This document shows positions 1 to 8,658 of a stretch of 13,852 nucleotides of DNA, piece after piece (the stretch's first letter is position 1; each line of letters begins with the position of its first letter). The notes below the pieces were generated by a model, which did not search any database, was not told the origin of the DNA, and worked only from the letters and a program-made list of their open reading frames with translations. Where the stretch lies: positions 1-13,852 of the forward strand of contig MU634261.1 in the NCBI GenBank assembly GCA_026770595.1, given 5' to 3'. A program made the translations under genes and the position numbers. The stretch comes from Ochromonadaceae sp. CCMP2298 (Eukaryota; Sar; Synurophyceae; Ochromonadales; Ochromonadaceae).

Positions 1-124
1 GGAGGGAGGGGAGGAAGAAGAGAAAGATGAGGGAGGGGGGAGAGAGAGAGAGCACAGGGACAAGACAGACCAGGCGACCCACGGCTCTCTATCCGTATTG
101 GTGGGGGGATTGCGCGGAGACGGG
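1..124. other. Purine-rich upstream region of gene 1
   Basis: The first 60 bases are almost pure G/A on the + strand, with a short GA dinucleotide run around 40-52. The reading frame of the downstream gene stays open to the window edge, so an upstream coding exon cannot be excluded. No in-frame ATG occurs before position 125, so this is more probably 5'UTR or promoter. No TATA-like box is visible. Confidence 0.5.
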
Positions 125-3100
125 ATGGACTTCGTCAGAGCCTTGACGGCCGACCTGTCTCTTGAGGATTTCACCAAGGCAGGGGGCAGTGTGGTGGCGT
201 CGCAGCTGCCCGACTTCAAGCAAGCCCGCGCCTATTTAGTGCACAAGACCAACCAGCATAGGTGGGAGGTGGACGGGGCAGAGGGGGAGATTGGGGTGCT
301 GAGAGACAGGCTGGAGAGTCACCTGGCGAAGAAGATCGACGCGTCGCACGAGGGGCTCAGGCTGCGTCGACAGGAGCTCAAAAAAGCCCACGATACTGCC
401 GAGGGTCTTAAGGGCATGTTGCTAGCAGCACGCAGGGCCGCCACGGCAGCGTCCACTGAGAAACCTAAGCCCCTCGCACCCATCATGGAGGAACTAGGGC
501 CCACCCCGCAGGTGCCCAAGTTGCCCACGAGTGGGAATATGGGCGCTCGGGGTCGCAAGAAGAAGGCGCTGCTGAAGGAGGAGGTGGCGGGATTGGTGAG
601 GGAGGTGGAGGGGGGTGCGTTGGATGGGGTGGAGGCGTGGCCTATTGATGAGCGATTCCCCTCGCAGGCGCAGCTGCTGAGTCTGGGCAAGGCTGCGAAG
701 AAACGCAACCAGGTGCTGGCGCAGCAGAGGGAGGGGGTGGTAGAGGGGCGGGATAGGTTGATGGAGGGACATGGGAAGGCACTGGTACTGTGGGAGAAGG
801 ACGAGGCCACTAGGGAGGTGAGGCTGGTGCAGTGCAGGAGTGCCCTGAGGGTGGAGAATCTGCATTTCGACACGGCCATGCGGGTGCAGGAGGGGGCGCA
901 GGCGGCGCTGGACCACATGCAGAGGGACACAGATGTGGCCCGCGATCTGCAGTCGATGGACCGAAAGGCCCACAAGAGGTACCGCCTGACGCGCTTTAAG
1001 CAGACACTGGAGCTGGAGAGGCAGCAGGCGTATCTGGGCAATCTGCAGGTGCGGCTGATGAAGGCCGTGCGCGCGCGTGTGTACGCACTGTCCCTGCCAG
1101 CTACTGCCAAGACTGATCTGCAGTACGCGTCCCTGTGCGGGGTGGCGGAGACTGCTCTGGGGCGATTGAGGGTGGAGGTGCTGGAGGTGAAGGTCACGCT
1201 GACGGCTGAGGGGGCGAGGCTGAGGACGCTGTATCAGGAGGAGATGGAGTGTGTCAGGGGGGAGGTGGCGCGCCTACGGGTGTCCAGAGAGATTCTCCAG
1301 CAGAGGCACTGCCTGGACCAGATCCTGGAGAGGTTCAACACAGAGGTGGGGGGGCTGCAGGAGGCAGTGGGGGCTGCGCAGGTGGCGGAGGCGGAGGGGG
1401 ATGTGGGCACGGAGACAGTGGACGACCTAGGGGAGCGATACCGGCCCGACAAGAAGTGGGGGAACGAAGTCAAGCAGGCCAAGAGAGTCCTAGACCTGTG
1501 TCTGAATAAACTACAGCTCACGGACGGGCTAGGACACAGCGCAGGGCAGAGCCAGAAACTGCTCCTGGACGTGGTTTCTGCTAAGTACGGGGGCTCTGCG
1601 CTGTCTCTGAGGGATGGCTGGACAGAGGCAGCTGACTTCGAGAGGGCCCAGGGGTTGCTAGAAGACGCGCTGCAGTGGACTCGGGGCGAGAGGGGGAAGA
1701 TTGAGGCGCTGAGGAGGGAGTGCGAGGCGGACAAGAAGGACCTGGAGTTGAGGGTGGGGGTCATGGAGGAGCAGCGCAGGACTGAGGTGGCCACTCATGA
1801 GGTGGAGACGGTCACACTTACTCAGTACAGCAAGCAGGTTACGGAGGTGCTGAGAGACCATCTGGGGGAGGTTAAGCGCGACGCGGCGGCCAAGGTTGTG
1901 GCGCTGGATCAGAGCGTGATCAACCTATCGCGGGAGTGTCAAGGTATACGGGAGAAGATGTTGCAGCAGGCCTTCGACGCGGAGGGGCGGACCAAGATCC
2001 TGTTTAGCTTCATCTACGCCCTGCAGACGACTATCCAGCAGCTGGGTGCTAAGATGGAGATCCAGGACGAGGAGGTGCAGCGCACTGTGCTGAGGGTGCA
2101 TCTCAAGTACGACCAGACTAAGAAGGCGCTCAACTCGGAGCGCAAGCACACCTCCTCCCTGCTGTTCATCATACAGTCCCAGCGGGGCAGTGTGCGCTTC
2201 TGCATGGACGTGATAAAGAAAATGTCCTCCGAGAGGGTGGCGCTGGTCGCAGAGGGGCAGAGAGAAAAGATCACTTTGAGGCGGCAGATCTGGGAGCAGG
2301 TCTTCGCCTTCACCCGCCTGTCCACAGACGTAGACGCGCTCTTCGACTTCTTCGCAGCGCGTCTGGCGAACCTGGCGGGCGCTAGAGCCAATCTGAACAA
2401 CCAGCTGGCCAGCAACGGCGGCGCCATGGTGCTAGCTGCGCTATGCAAGTCCCCTAGGCCCTCTATACGCAAACTGGCCGCGCGGGCGCTGGGCGGCATG
2501 GGCTGGGACGGGTTCGTGGAGACGCGCATATTGCTGTGGGACAGCGTGATGTACTGGAAGGTTTTCCAGGCCAGGGTGATCGCCAAGGAGCAGACGGAGT
2601 TCCAAGCGGGGCTGCAGCGCTTCGACAGCTCGGGGCAGCTGGAGGCGATCATCACGCTGAGCGGGGGGGCAGATGAGTTCGTGCCCACGGGCAACATGAG
2701 TCTGCGCACCACCATCAAGCAGCGCAGGCAGTGGGCGCTGCGCACAGCCCGCAGGCGCGAGGGCCCCAACGCCGCCAACCAGCAGCAGCTGAATATCCGC
2801 GATGGGGTGATACCCGCGTTGCTGCAGATTGCATTGAAAGACGGCAAGGTGGACTGGGAGATATCCCGCAACGCGGCGCTGGCCATCTCGATTGCATCGT
2901 ACGAGCCACATAACCAGCTCGAGATGACCCAGTACCCCCCCTGCGTCAGCATGATAATCGACATGTGCAGGGGGGGGGACCCGGAGGTGCAGACTCACGC
3001 GGCGGTGACGATTGCTAACCTCTGCCACAACCACGAGGCCTCACAGGCCACGTTCGGCAACGCAGGTGCGGTGGAGGTGCTGCTGGACCTGTGCCTGTCT

Positions 3101-5851
3101 GCCATCGTGGACGTGCTGGAGGCGGCGACCTCAGCTCTGGCCAACCTCACATGCCTCTCTGACCACAACTGCACACGCGTGCTGGAGTACGGCGGTGTGG
3201 ATATAATGGTCAGCGTGGTCACCAGCGCGCACTCAGAGAACCTGCTCGACCTGGACCAGAACGACGAGGTGCAAGCAAACGCTTCAGAGATGCTCGCCAA
3301 CGTATCCAGATTCTCGATCGACACTACTGTGGGGCTGTTCCGGGGGCGCGTGATCGACGCTCTGGTCATCATGTGTGCCAGCTCGAACAAGCAGCTACGC
3401 CGCCACGTGCCACTGGTGCTGGGCAACATATCTCAAGAAGAGTCTTGCAGACAGGAGATAGGCGCCAAGGGGGGCATAGAGGCACTCTTCCTCGTGCTGG
3501 AGGACGTGGACACTTCCACACAGGCCAACACCCTATGGGCCCTCTCGAATCTCATGTGGCACCCCCCCAACCAAGAGCGGGCCGGGCGTTTCATGACCGA
3601 TCTGCTGGCCTTCGCCTCGTCTGAGCGGCTGCCCTGCAAGACCCAGGCCGTGACGCTCATCGCCAACACTTTGTACTACAACGGCGCCAATAGGGTGCGC
3701 TTCCTGGAGAGCGAGGGGGCCTTCGAGTTGTTCTTGCACATGGCAGACAGCAGACCAGACGTGTTGGTGGTGGAGGGGGCCCTGCGCGCGTTGCTGTCCC
3801 TCTCCTACGTGGACGCGATCGCAATGTGGCTAGGCGAGAACCGCTATATCCCCATGTTCATCGAGTACCTCGCGGACCCCCTCTACTCCCGTGACAGCAT
3901 GCGCTACTCCCTCGAGATCCTGTGCAACCTCTGCCTGCACCACTCAAACCGCCGCATTATCTACGAGAACCACGGCATCGACGCAATCGTCGCACTGCAC
4001 ATCGACATCGACCCCCACGTGCGCGACCTGTCCGTCACCATCATCGACTACCTGCAGGACATCACGCCTGCAGAGGTGATGGGCCGCATCAAGAAGGACG
4101 TAGGCCTGGAGCGCATGGTGAGCATGGCCTCCAACGCTGACCCCCTGATACGCGCAGTAGCTGCGGAATCCATCGGCGCGGAGGTGTGGGCCGACCCGGC
4201 GAAGCAGGCGAGAGCGATGGAGATAGGGGGCGTGGACGCACTGTTGGGGATTGCTGCCAATCCCCTAGAGCCCACGGAGTCCCTCCTTCCTGCCCTGTGG
4301 TCCCTGCGCAACTTGCTGCACGCCCAGCCCGCCGCGCAGACCCAGTTCGCCTACAGAGAGGGCATCCATATCGTAACGGCTGTGATAAGGCAGGGCTTCA
4401 GGGGCCAGTATGGAAGACAGGCGGAGCAGCTGTTCGAGGCGGCCTTGTCGGTGCTGCACACGGCGAGCGTGGGGGACGAGCGCATCACCCGCAAGTTGCT
4501 GATGGTGGCGCTGCCCTGTGTGCTGGATCTAGCAGAGGGGAGGCTCACTCAGGGCGCGGCTGCTGCATCACACGCGCTGACCGCTGCCGCCGCAGCTCTG
4601 GGTCCGGGCCAGGAGGGGGATGAGGGGGGGGGTCAGGGGGATCAGGGAGGGATGGCAGACCAGGGTGGTACGAGCATGGGGACGGGTGTGAGCGGGAGCA
4701 GGGGGGGCACGGAGAGCGTGGACGGGACGCGCGCCTCGTACGGCGAGGTGCTCAGGGGCATGCGCGGGGAGGGTGTGGGCGCCCTGGCCAAGGCTTTGTT
4801 ACTCCAATTGGCGCCGTACAACTACATTGTGTGCCGCAACTGCGCCAAAAGGCAGGACATCGGCAGCAGCTGCGTGTCTTGCGGGCACAGGCTGGAGGTG
4901 GACGTGGACGTGGACCAGGCGGAGATGCGCAGAGCCCTGCAGCGCGCGCCCCCCGACGCCAGCAAAAAGTCCCTAGTGGCGCAGGCGCAGGCAAGCTACA
5001 CAAACAGCGCCACCAACAACTCGGGCACTGGGGGTGCAGGTGTGGGTGCGGGGGGATACGGTACGCCCGAGCCCAAGCGTGGGGGACAGTCTGGAACCTT
5101 TGGGGCCTTCACCCCCCCGTCACGTCAGAGCCAAGGGGGCTTCTCCCCCTTCTCCCCCGCCCCCTCCCCCTCCCCCGCCTTGAATGCATTCTCGCCCGCA
5201 CCCCGGAGGGCAATGGGTGGAGGGCAATGCGCGCTCCCGCCCCCGCTGTCCCTGCACCACTCCCGATCCCAGGGGCCGGTGTCTGCACCTGCAAGGGGTG
5301 GGCCCGGGGGCGTGGCTGGTCTGCGCCTGCTTAGCTCCGAGCGCAAGGCCGGAAAGGAGCAGCGTGAGAGGGACAGGGAGAGGGAGAGGGGATCGCTGCT
5401 GTCACAGAGTGTAGGCAAGCCTCTGCCTGCGCCGCTCTACTCCTCCAGCTCCAACAAGCGCCTGCACAGTCCCAGGCCACTCAGCTCCGAGGAGGGGGTG
5501 GGTAGTGGTTGGGGGTTGGGTGTGGGTATGGGTGCGGGTATGGGGGTTGGGGAAGGGTCGGAGCCGCTAACCCTCAGCATCCCCACTCCCGCAAAGTTTC
5601 ACGGGCAGGCCCCCTTGGGGTACGGGTATGGGGGCGCAGGCAGTGTAAGCAGCGGCAGCGGGGGCAGCTTGGAGAGTGTGGGGGTTGGTGTGGGGGGTGC
5701 GGGCAGGGGTTGGGGCGGAAGCGAAAGGGGAAGGGATGGCGGGGGCGGGGCGGACCTCTCTGGGCAGGCGTTCGTGTCCAAGAGCACTGCTGCGCTGGAC
5801 CGGGCTCTGTCCCATGCAGGCGATGCGGACGAGGAGAAGGGCGGAAAGTGA
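125..5851 (+). CDS. Large coiled-coil / armadillo-repeat protein with C-terminal zinc ribbon
   Basis: Single uninterrupted frame of 1908 codons from the first in-frame ATG (125) to TGA. Residues about 30-700 are charged, Leu-spaced helical sequence typical of long coiled coils. An isolated ARM-like helix pair lies near 757-795, and an ARM/HEAT-type solenoid spans about 885-1475, with recurring segments such as AAVTIANLCHN, ATSALANLT and NTLWALSNLMWH. A Gly-rich linker (about 1492-1537) leads to a zinc-ribbon-like knot, C1570-x2-C1573-x9-C1583-x2-C1586. The last 300 residues are Gly/Ser/Pro low complexity with many SP/TP sites. ARM solenoids are protein-protein scaffolds, and together with the coiled coil a cytoskeletal, ciliary or membrane-scaffold role is possible, but no specific orthologue is recognised. 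No signal peptide or membrane segment is apparent. The gene has no introns although its neighbours do. The long antisense open frames inside it are GC-driven shadows. Confidence 0.85.
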   Translation: MDFVRALTADLSLEDFTKAGGSVVASQLPDFKQARAYLVHKTNQHRWEVDGAEGEIGVLRDRLESHLAKKIDASHEGLRLRRQELKKAHDTAEGLKGMLLAARRAATAASTEKPKPLAPIMEELGPTPQVPKLPTSGNMGARGRKKKALLKEEVAGLVREVEGGALDGVEAWPIDERFPSQAQLLSLGKAAKKRNQVLAQQREGVVEGRDRLMEGHGKALVLWEKDEATREVRLVQCRSALRVENLHFDTAMRVQEGAQAALDHMQRDTDVARDLQSMDRKAHKRYRLTRFKQTLELERQQAYLGNLQVRLMKAVRARVYALSLPATAKTDLQYASLCGVAETALGRLRVEVLEVKVTLTAEGARLRTLYQEEMECVRGEVARLRVSREILQQRHCLDQILERFNTEVGGLQEAVGAAQVAEAEGDVGTETVDDLGERYRPDKKWGNEVKQAKRVLDLCLNKLQLTDGLGHSAGQSQKLLLDVVSAKYGGSALSLRDGWTEAADFERAQGLLEDALQWTRGERGKIEALRRECEADKKDLELRVGVMEEQRRTEVATHEVETVTLTQYSKQVTEVLRDHLGEVKRDAAAKVVALDQSVINLSRECQGIREKMLQQAFDAEGRTKILFSFIYALQTTIQQLGAKMEIQDEEVQRTVLRVHLKYDQTKKALNSERKHTSSLLFIIQSQRGSVRFCMDVIKKMSSERVALVAEGQREKITLRRQIWEQVFAFTRLSTDVDALFDFFAARLANLAGARANLNNQLASNGGAMVLAALCKSPRPSIRKLAARALGGMGWDGFVETRILLWDSVMYWKVFQARVIAKEQTEFQAGLQRFDSSGQLEAIITLSGGADEFVPTGNMSLRTTIKQRRQWALRTARRREGPNAANQQQLNIRDGVIPALLQIALKDGKVDWEISRNAALAISIASYEPHNQLEMTQYPPCVSMIIDMCRGGDPEVQTHAAVTIANLCHNHEASQATFGNAGAVEVLLDLCLSAIVDVLEAATSALANLTCLSDHNCTRVLEYGGVDIMVSVVTSAHSENLLDLDQNDEVQANASEMLANVSRFSIDTTVGLFRGRVIDALVIMCASSNKQLRRHVPLVLGNISQEESCRQEIGAKGGIEALFLVLEDVDTSTQANTLWALSNLMWHPPNQERAGRFMTDLLAFASSERLPCKTQAVTLIANTLYYNGANRVRFLESEGAFELFLHMADSRPDVLVVEGALRALLSLSYVDAIAMWLGENRYIPMFIEYLADPLYSRDSMRYSLEILCNLCLHHSNRRIIYENHGIDAIVALHIDIDPHVRDLSVTIIDYLQDITPAEVMGRIKKDVGLERMVSMASNADPLIRAVAAESIGAEVWADPAKQARAMEIGGVDALLGIAANPLEPTESLLPALWSLRNLLHAQPAAQTQFAYREGIHIVTAVIRQGFRGQYGRQAEQLFEAALSVLHTASVGDERITRKLLMVALPCVLDLAEGRLTQGAAAASHALTAAAAALGPGQEGDEGGGQGDQGGMADQGGTSMGTGVSGSRGGTESVDGTRASYGEVLRGMRGEGVGALAKALLLQLAPYNYIVCRNCAKRQDIGSSCVSCGHRLEVDVDVDQAEMRRALQRAPPDASKKSLVAQAQASYTNSATNNSGTGGAGVGAGGYGTPEPKRGGQSGTFGAFTPPSRQSQGGFSPFSPAPSPSPALNAFSPAPRRAMGGGQCALPPPLSLHHSRSQGPVSAPARGGPGGVAGLRLLSSERKAGKEQRERDRERERGSLLSQSVGKPLPAPLYSSSSNKRLHSPRPLSSEEGVGSGWGLGVGMGAGMGVGEGSEPLTLSIPTPAKFHGQAPLGYGYGGAGSVSSGSGGSLESVGVGVGGAGRGWGGSERGRDGGGGADLSGQAFVSKSTAALDRALSHAGDADEEKGGK
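5511..5557 (+). other. G-quadruplex-forming tract inside gene 1
   Basis: Seven or more runs of three to five G separated by 2-5 nt lie on the coding strand and encode a Gly/Val/Met low-complexity stretch. This satisfies the usual G3+N1-7 quadruplex rule several times over. Whether it folds in DNA or in the mRNA is inference. Confidence 0.6.
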
Positions 5852-5910
5852 GGTGCATAGGTGCATAGGTGCATAGGTGCATAGGTGCATAGGTGCATAG
5901 GTGCAGGTGC
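5851..5910 (+). repeat. Octamer tandem array (AGGTGCAT)n at the gene 1 stop
   Basis: Six perfect head-to-tail copies of AGGTGCAT (5851-5898) are followed by two truncated AGGTGC copies. The first base of the array is the A of the gene 1 TGA stop. Read on the - strand the unit is CTATGCAC, which differs at two of eight positions from the CTCTGTAC unit of the array at 8851-9162. Confidence 0.97.
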
Positions 5911-6273
5911 AGAGGAGATAGGAGCATACGTGTTGAGAGACGCTGGCCCTCTATGCAAGAGGTATGAGTTATGAGAACAAGTTATTGTGGGAGGGTGGGT
6001 ATTAGTATCGGGGTATCTAGGTCAGGGTCAGTTCGTCAGTGCTTTCAGGCACTGGCACACGATGAGAGACAGCGCTTCTCTGATATCGATCACGAAATTT
6101 AGTGTAAACTTGAACATAAAGTAGACACAATAGAAAGCTATTCTATAATATTTTGGTTTTTAGTGTGTGAAAAGAAGCTGATCTCCTAGCAAGATTGCTG
6201 CGGAAGCTCCATGCACCTCTGTGATGACGCAATTCTGAGACTTGAGATTCAATAAGACAATAGGATCAGGGGA
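5911..6273. other. Convergent intergenic spacer, 3' ends of genes 1 and 2
   Basis: About 360 bp between two converging stop codons, AT-richer from about 6090 onward (for example around 6140-6170). It presumably holds both 3'UTRs. No canonical AATAAA was seen on either strand. A small hairpin at 6037-6054 is the only local structure noticed. Nothing suggests a further gene. Confidence 0.5.
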
Positions 6274-8216
6274 TCAGGAGAGGTGATGCACGGGGCCGAG
6301 GCCGTAGACCCGCCCCCCCACCTGCTCCATGCGCGCCTTCAGCTGCAGCGCCAGGTAGCGAGAGTAGTGCCTGGACTGGTGCAGGTTCCCCCCGTGGAAC
6401 CACAGCCCCTCCACCTGCGTGGGCTTCCACATATTGCGCAGTTCGCCCTCCCACGGCCCCGGGTCCTTGGTGGTGTCCGAGCCCAGGCCCCAGCACTTGC
6501 CCACCCTGTCTGCTGCCTCGTGAGAGATCAACTTGCCCGCCCAGCCGTTCATGGAGCCGTAGCCTGTGGCGTACACGATCAGGTCGGCTGCCAGCTCGGT
6601 GCCGTCCGTGAGCAACACCGAGTGCTCGCGGATCTCCTGGATGGAGCCGCTCTTGAGCCTGATGGAGCCGTCGCTGATGAGCTCCGAGGCACCCACATCG
6701 ATGTAGTAACCCGACCCCCTCCGGAGGTACTTCAGGAACAGACCAGACCTGGGTAAACATTGGTATGGGTATATATGGGGATATAAATACAGCCGACAAT
6801 CGCACAATCAGTTGCCTACTGGTACTTACCCGTCGTCCCCGAAGTCCAGCAAGAAGCCGGCCGCAGTGAGGCGAGCGTAGAAGGCCGCATCCCGTTTCTG
6901 GATCTCTTCATAGACTATAGAGGAGGTTTTATACATTTAATAGCATAGATAGAGGGGGGCTAATACATGTAGTAGGTACCTGGGATGTGGAAGTTGTGCA
7001 TGATTTTGAAGGGCACAGAGGCGAATATTAGGTCGGCCTTGTCGGTGGTGATGCCCTTGGCTACTGCTTCCTCCGAATACAGGCTGCCCAGTGCCAGCTC
7101 CATCAGCGAGTCCGACTTCACGATGTGCGTGGAGGAGCGCTGGACCATAGTCACGTCGGCCCCGTGCTCCCACAGGTCGGCGCATATGTCGTGGGCGGAG
7201 TTGTTGGCTCCCAGGACCACCACCCTCTTGCCCTCGTAGCCCTCCCCGCCCCTGTGGCGGCTGGAGTGCAGCTGCTCGCCTTGGAAGCGACTGCTGCCGC
7301 TGATCACCGGCACCAGAGGCAGCCCCGACATCCCCGTGGCGATGACCAGCTCGCGCGGCCGCAGCAGGACGGTCTTACCATCCCGGTTGACTGTCACCAG
7401 CCACTCCTTTGAGGCCTCGTCGTAGGTCGCGCCAGTGCACTCGCTGCAGGTCCAGTAGTTCAGCTCCATTATCTTCGTGTACATCTCTAACCAGTCGCCC
7501 ATCTTGTCCTTGGGGCAGAACACAGGCCAGTCGTCCGGAAAGGGCAGGTAGGGCATGTGGTCGTACCAGACGGGATCGTGCAGGCACAGCGACTTGTAGC
7601 GGTTCCTCCACGAGTCCCCGGCCTTGGCGTTCTTCTCGATCACGATGGTGGGCACGGAGAGACGACGCAGTCGCGCGGCCAGCCCGATGCCGCCCTGGCC
7701 GCCGCCGATGATGACGCAGTGGGGCTGCTTTGTGTAGCCCAGCTCCTGCTGCTCCTGCTGCAGCTTGTCCAGCCAAGACTGACGATCCTTTTTAGCGCCA
7801 TGTTCAGCGCCCTTTACGCGGGTAGAGCCTGTCTTCTCCTCGAAGCCCTTAAGCTCCGCCATAGTGGTCAGCAAGGTCCAGCACCGGCCCTGCCTCAGCC
7901 GCACGTGCCCGCGCCCGCGCGAGACGCTTGTCTCGAAGGTGAACCAGGCGTCGGTGACATCGCCATCGAGCGTGGCCTCGCCCTCGATCGCCCAGGCGTC
8001 TGGTCGCGCAACGGGCAGGGCGAAGCGCAGCATGGCTTCGATTTCATCCTGGCCCTCGAGCGTCTTCAGGTTCCACGTGAAGGCGACCAGATCTCGCCAG
8101 AAGCAGTCGTCGGTGAACATGTCCCGGACACGGGTGTAGTCCTGGCCTTTCAACGCAGCTGCGAAGTCCTGTAGCCAGTCCACTACTGCCTGGGTTGACC
8201 CTGCACTGTCACTCAT
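6274..8216 (-). CDS. NTF2-like/flavin-dependent monooxygenase (class B FMO), 3 exons
   Basis: Exons 8216-6980, 6914-6830 and 6748-6274 join in phase to 598 codons. Donors are GTACCT and GTAAGT, acceptors CTATAG and ACCCAG. Residues 1-130 resemble an NTF2/SnoaL-like domain. The FAD Rossmann motif is GGGQGGIG (171-178), followed by E194 near the end of beta2. An FMO/BVMO-type signature FQGEQLHSSRH lies at 311-321, the NADPH Rossmann motif LGANNSAHD at 335-343, and exon 3 carries YIDVGAS and the C-terminal ATGY. Length and order match the roughly 600-residue NTF2-FMO proteins known from fungi and bacteria, which use NADPH and O2 to oxygenate small nucleophilic or ketone substrates. The substrate is unknown and the enzyme is probably cytosolic. 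The upstream open frame begins with GTG, not ATG, so the ATG at 8216 (context AAAATGA) is chosen. Confidence 0.93.
6749..6829 (-). other. Intron 2 of the monooxygenase gene
   Basis: 81 nt, GTAAGT..CCCAG, phase 2. Splicing restores the family motif DFGDDGSGLF across the junction. The intron body carries AT-rich TATATGG/GATATAAATA sequence unlike the flanking exons. Confidence 0.9.
6915..6979 (-). other. Intron 1 of the monooxygenase gene
   Basis: 65 nt, GTACCT..CTATAG, phase 1. Removing it joins HNFHIP to VYEEIQKRDAAFY, the expected continuation in this family. Without splicing the frame stops within a few codons. Confidence 0.9.
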
Positions 8217-8224
8217 TTTCCAAT

Positions 8225-8378
8225 CTGGGGAGGAGGCTGATGGAGATGAGGTGAGGTGAGGTGAGGTGAGGTGAGGCAAGTGCTTCGGGAAAGAAACACT
8301 CCGTGCAATCAGAATGCTTCTTCTACCTCTCCTGATGAGCCTCTTTTTGAAGTTGCACTTCCGATTAGGGATTCTTAC
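8225..8378 (-). other. Possible 5'UTR intron of the monooxygenase gene
   Basis: On the - strand a GGTAAGAAT donor (GT at 8378) and a CCTCCCCAG acceptor (AG at 8226-8225) bracket 154 nt ending 8 nt before the start codon. The pyrimidine-rich CCTCA tandem repeat would serve as its 3' polypyrimidine tract. The evidence is splice consensus only. Confidence 0.4.
8248..8277 (+). repeat. Pentamer tandem repeat (GAGGT)n
   Basis: Five perfect GAGGT copies plus one GAGGC copy. On the - strand this is (ACCTC)n, lying just upstream of the monooxygenase start and inside its putative 5'UTR intron. Confidence 0.95.
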
Positions 8379-8658
8379 CACTAAAATTGGCACAGCAGCA
8401 GTTGTATAGAGAGGAAATCAGCGTCGAAACTAAAGTGCGAAAATGTGGGGAGGTAGGCAAAACTTGTCTCTCAATGTTTTGTCTCCTAACTTATGAACAA
8501 GGTCAAGTTTCAGAGCGGTTATGGTAGGGTTCCTATTAAGGCAATCGTGGGATCAATTGTCTGCTGTCTGTCTGTCCCACCCCATACAAAGCTCAAGCGA
8601 GGGCTCGTGCCAACCCAGTCATCCACAGCATCCACAGATATCCACACCACAGGTATCA
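8379..8658. other. Divergent spacer between monooxygenase and gene 3
   Basis: Contains the presumed promoters of two divergent genes. An open frame beginning with ATG at 8493 runs through it into gene 3, but its composition (CCLSVPPHTKLKRG) is not convincingly coding. The stretch before 8659 has the repeated ATCCACA words seen at 8620-8650. No clear core promoter element was identified. Confidence 0.4.

Noticed and set aside
319-1197. Antisense open frame of 292 codons inside gene 1 (and similar ones at 2014-2964 and 1234-1794)
   Set aside because: Ser/Arg/Cys-rich composition typical of the complement of a GC-rich gene; no domain texture, while the + frame has coherent coiled-coil and ARM sequence.
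5567-5958. Antisense frames beginning with MHLCTYAP repeats
   Set aside because: Product of the AGGTGCAT array; all three frames are open for the same arithmetical reason and run into gene 1's complement.
6037-6054. Hairpin CAGTGC-TTTCAG-GCACTG, superficially like a histone 3' stem-loop
   Set aside because: The stem sequence does not match the GGCYCU/AGRGCC consensus and no histone gene is adjacent.
8217-8393. Arg-rich N-terminal extension of the monooxygenase resembling a mitochondrial targeting peptide
   Set aside because: The extension starts with GTG and has no ATG; it includes the CCTCA repeat and a likely intron, so it is probably 5'UTR.
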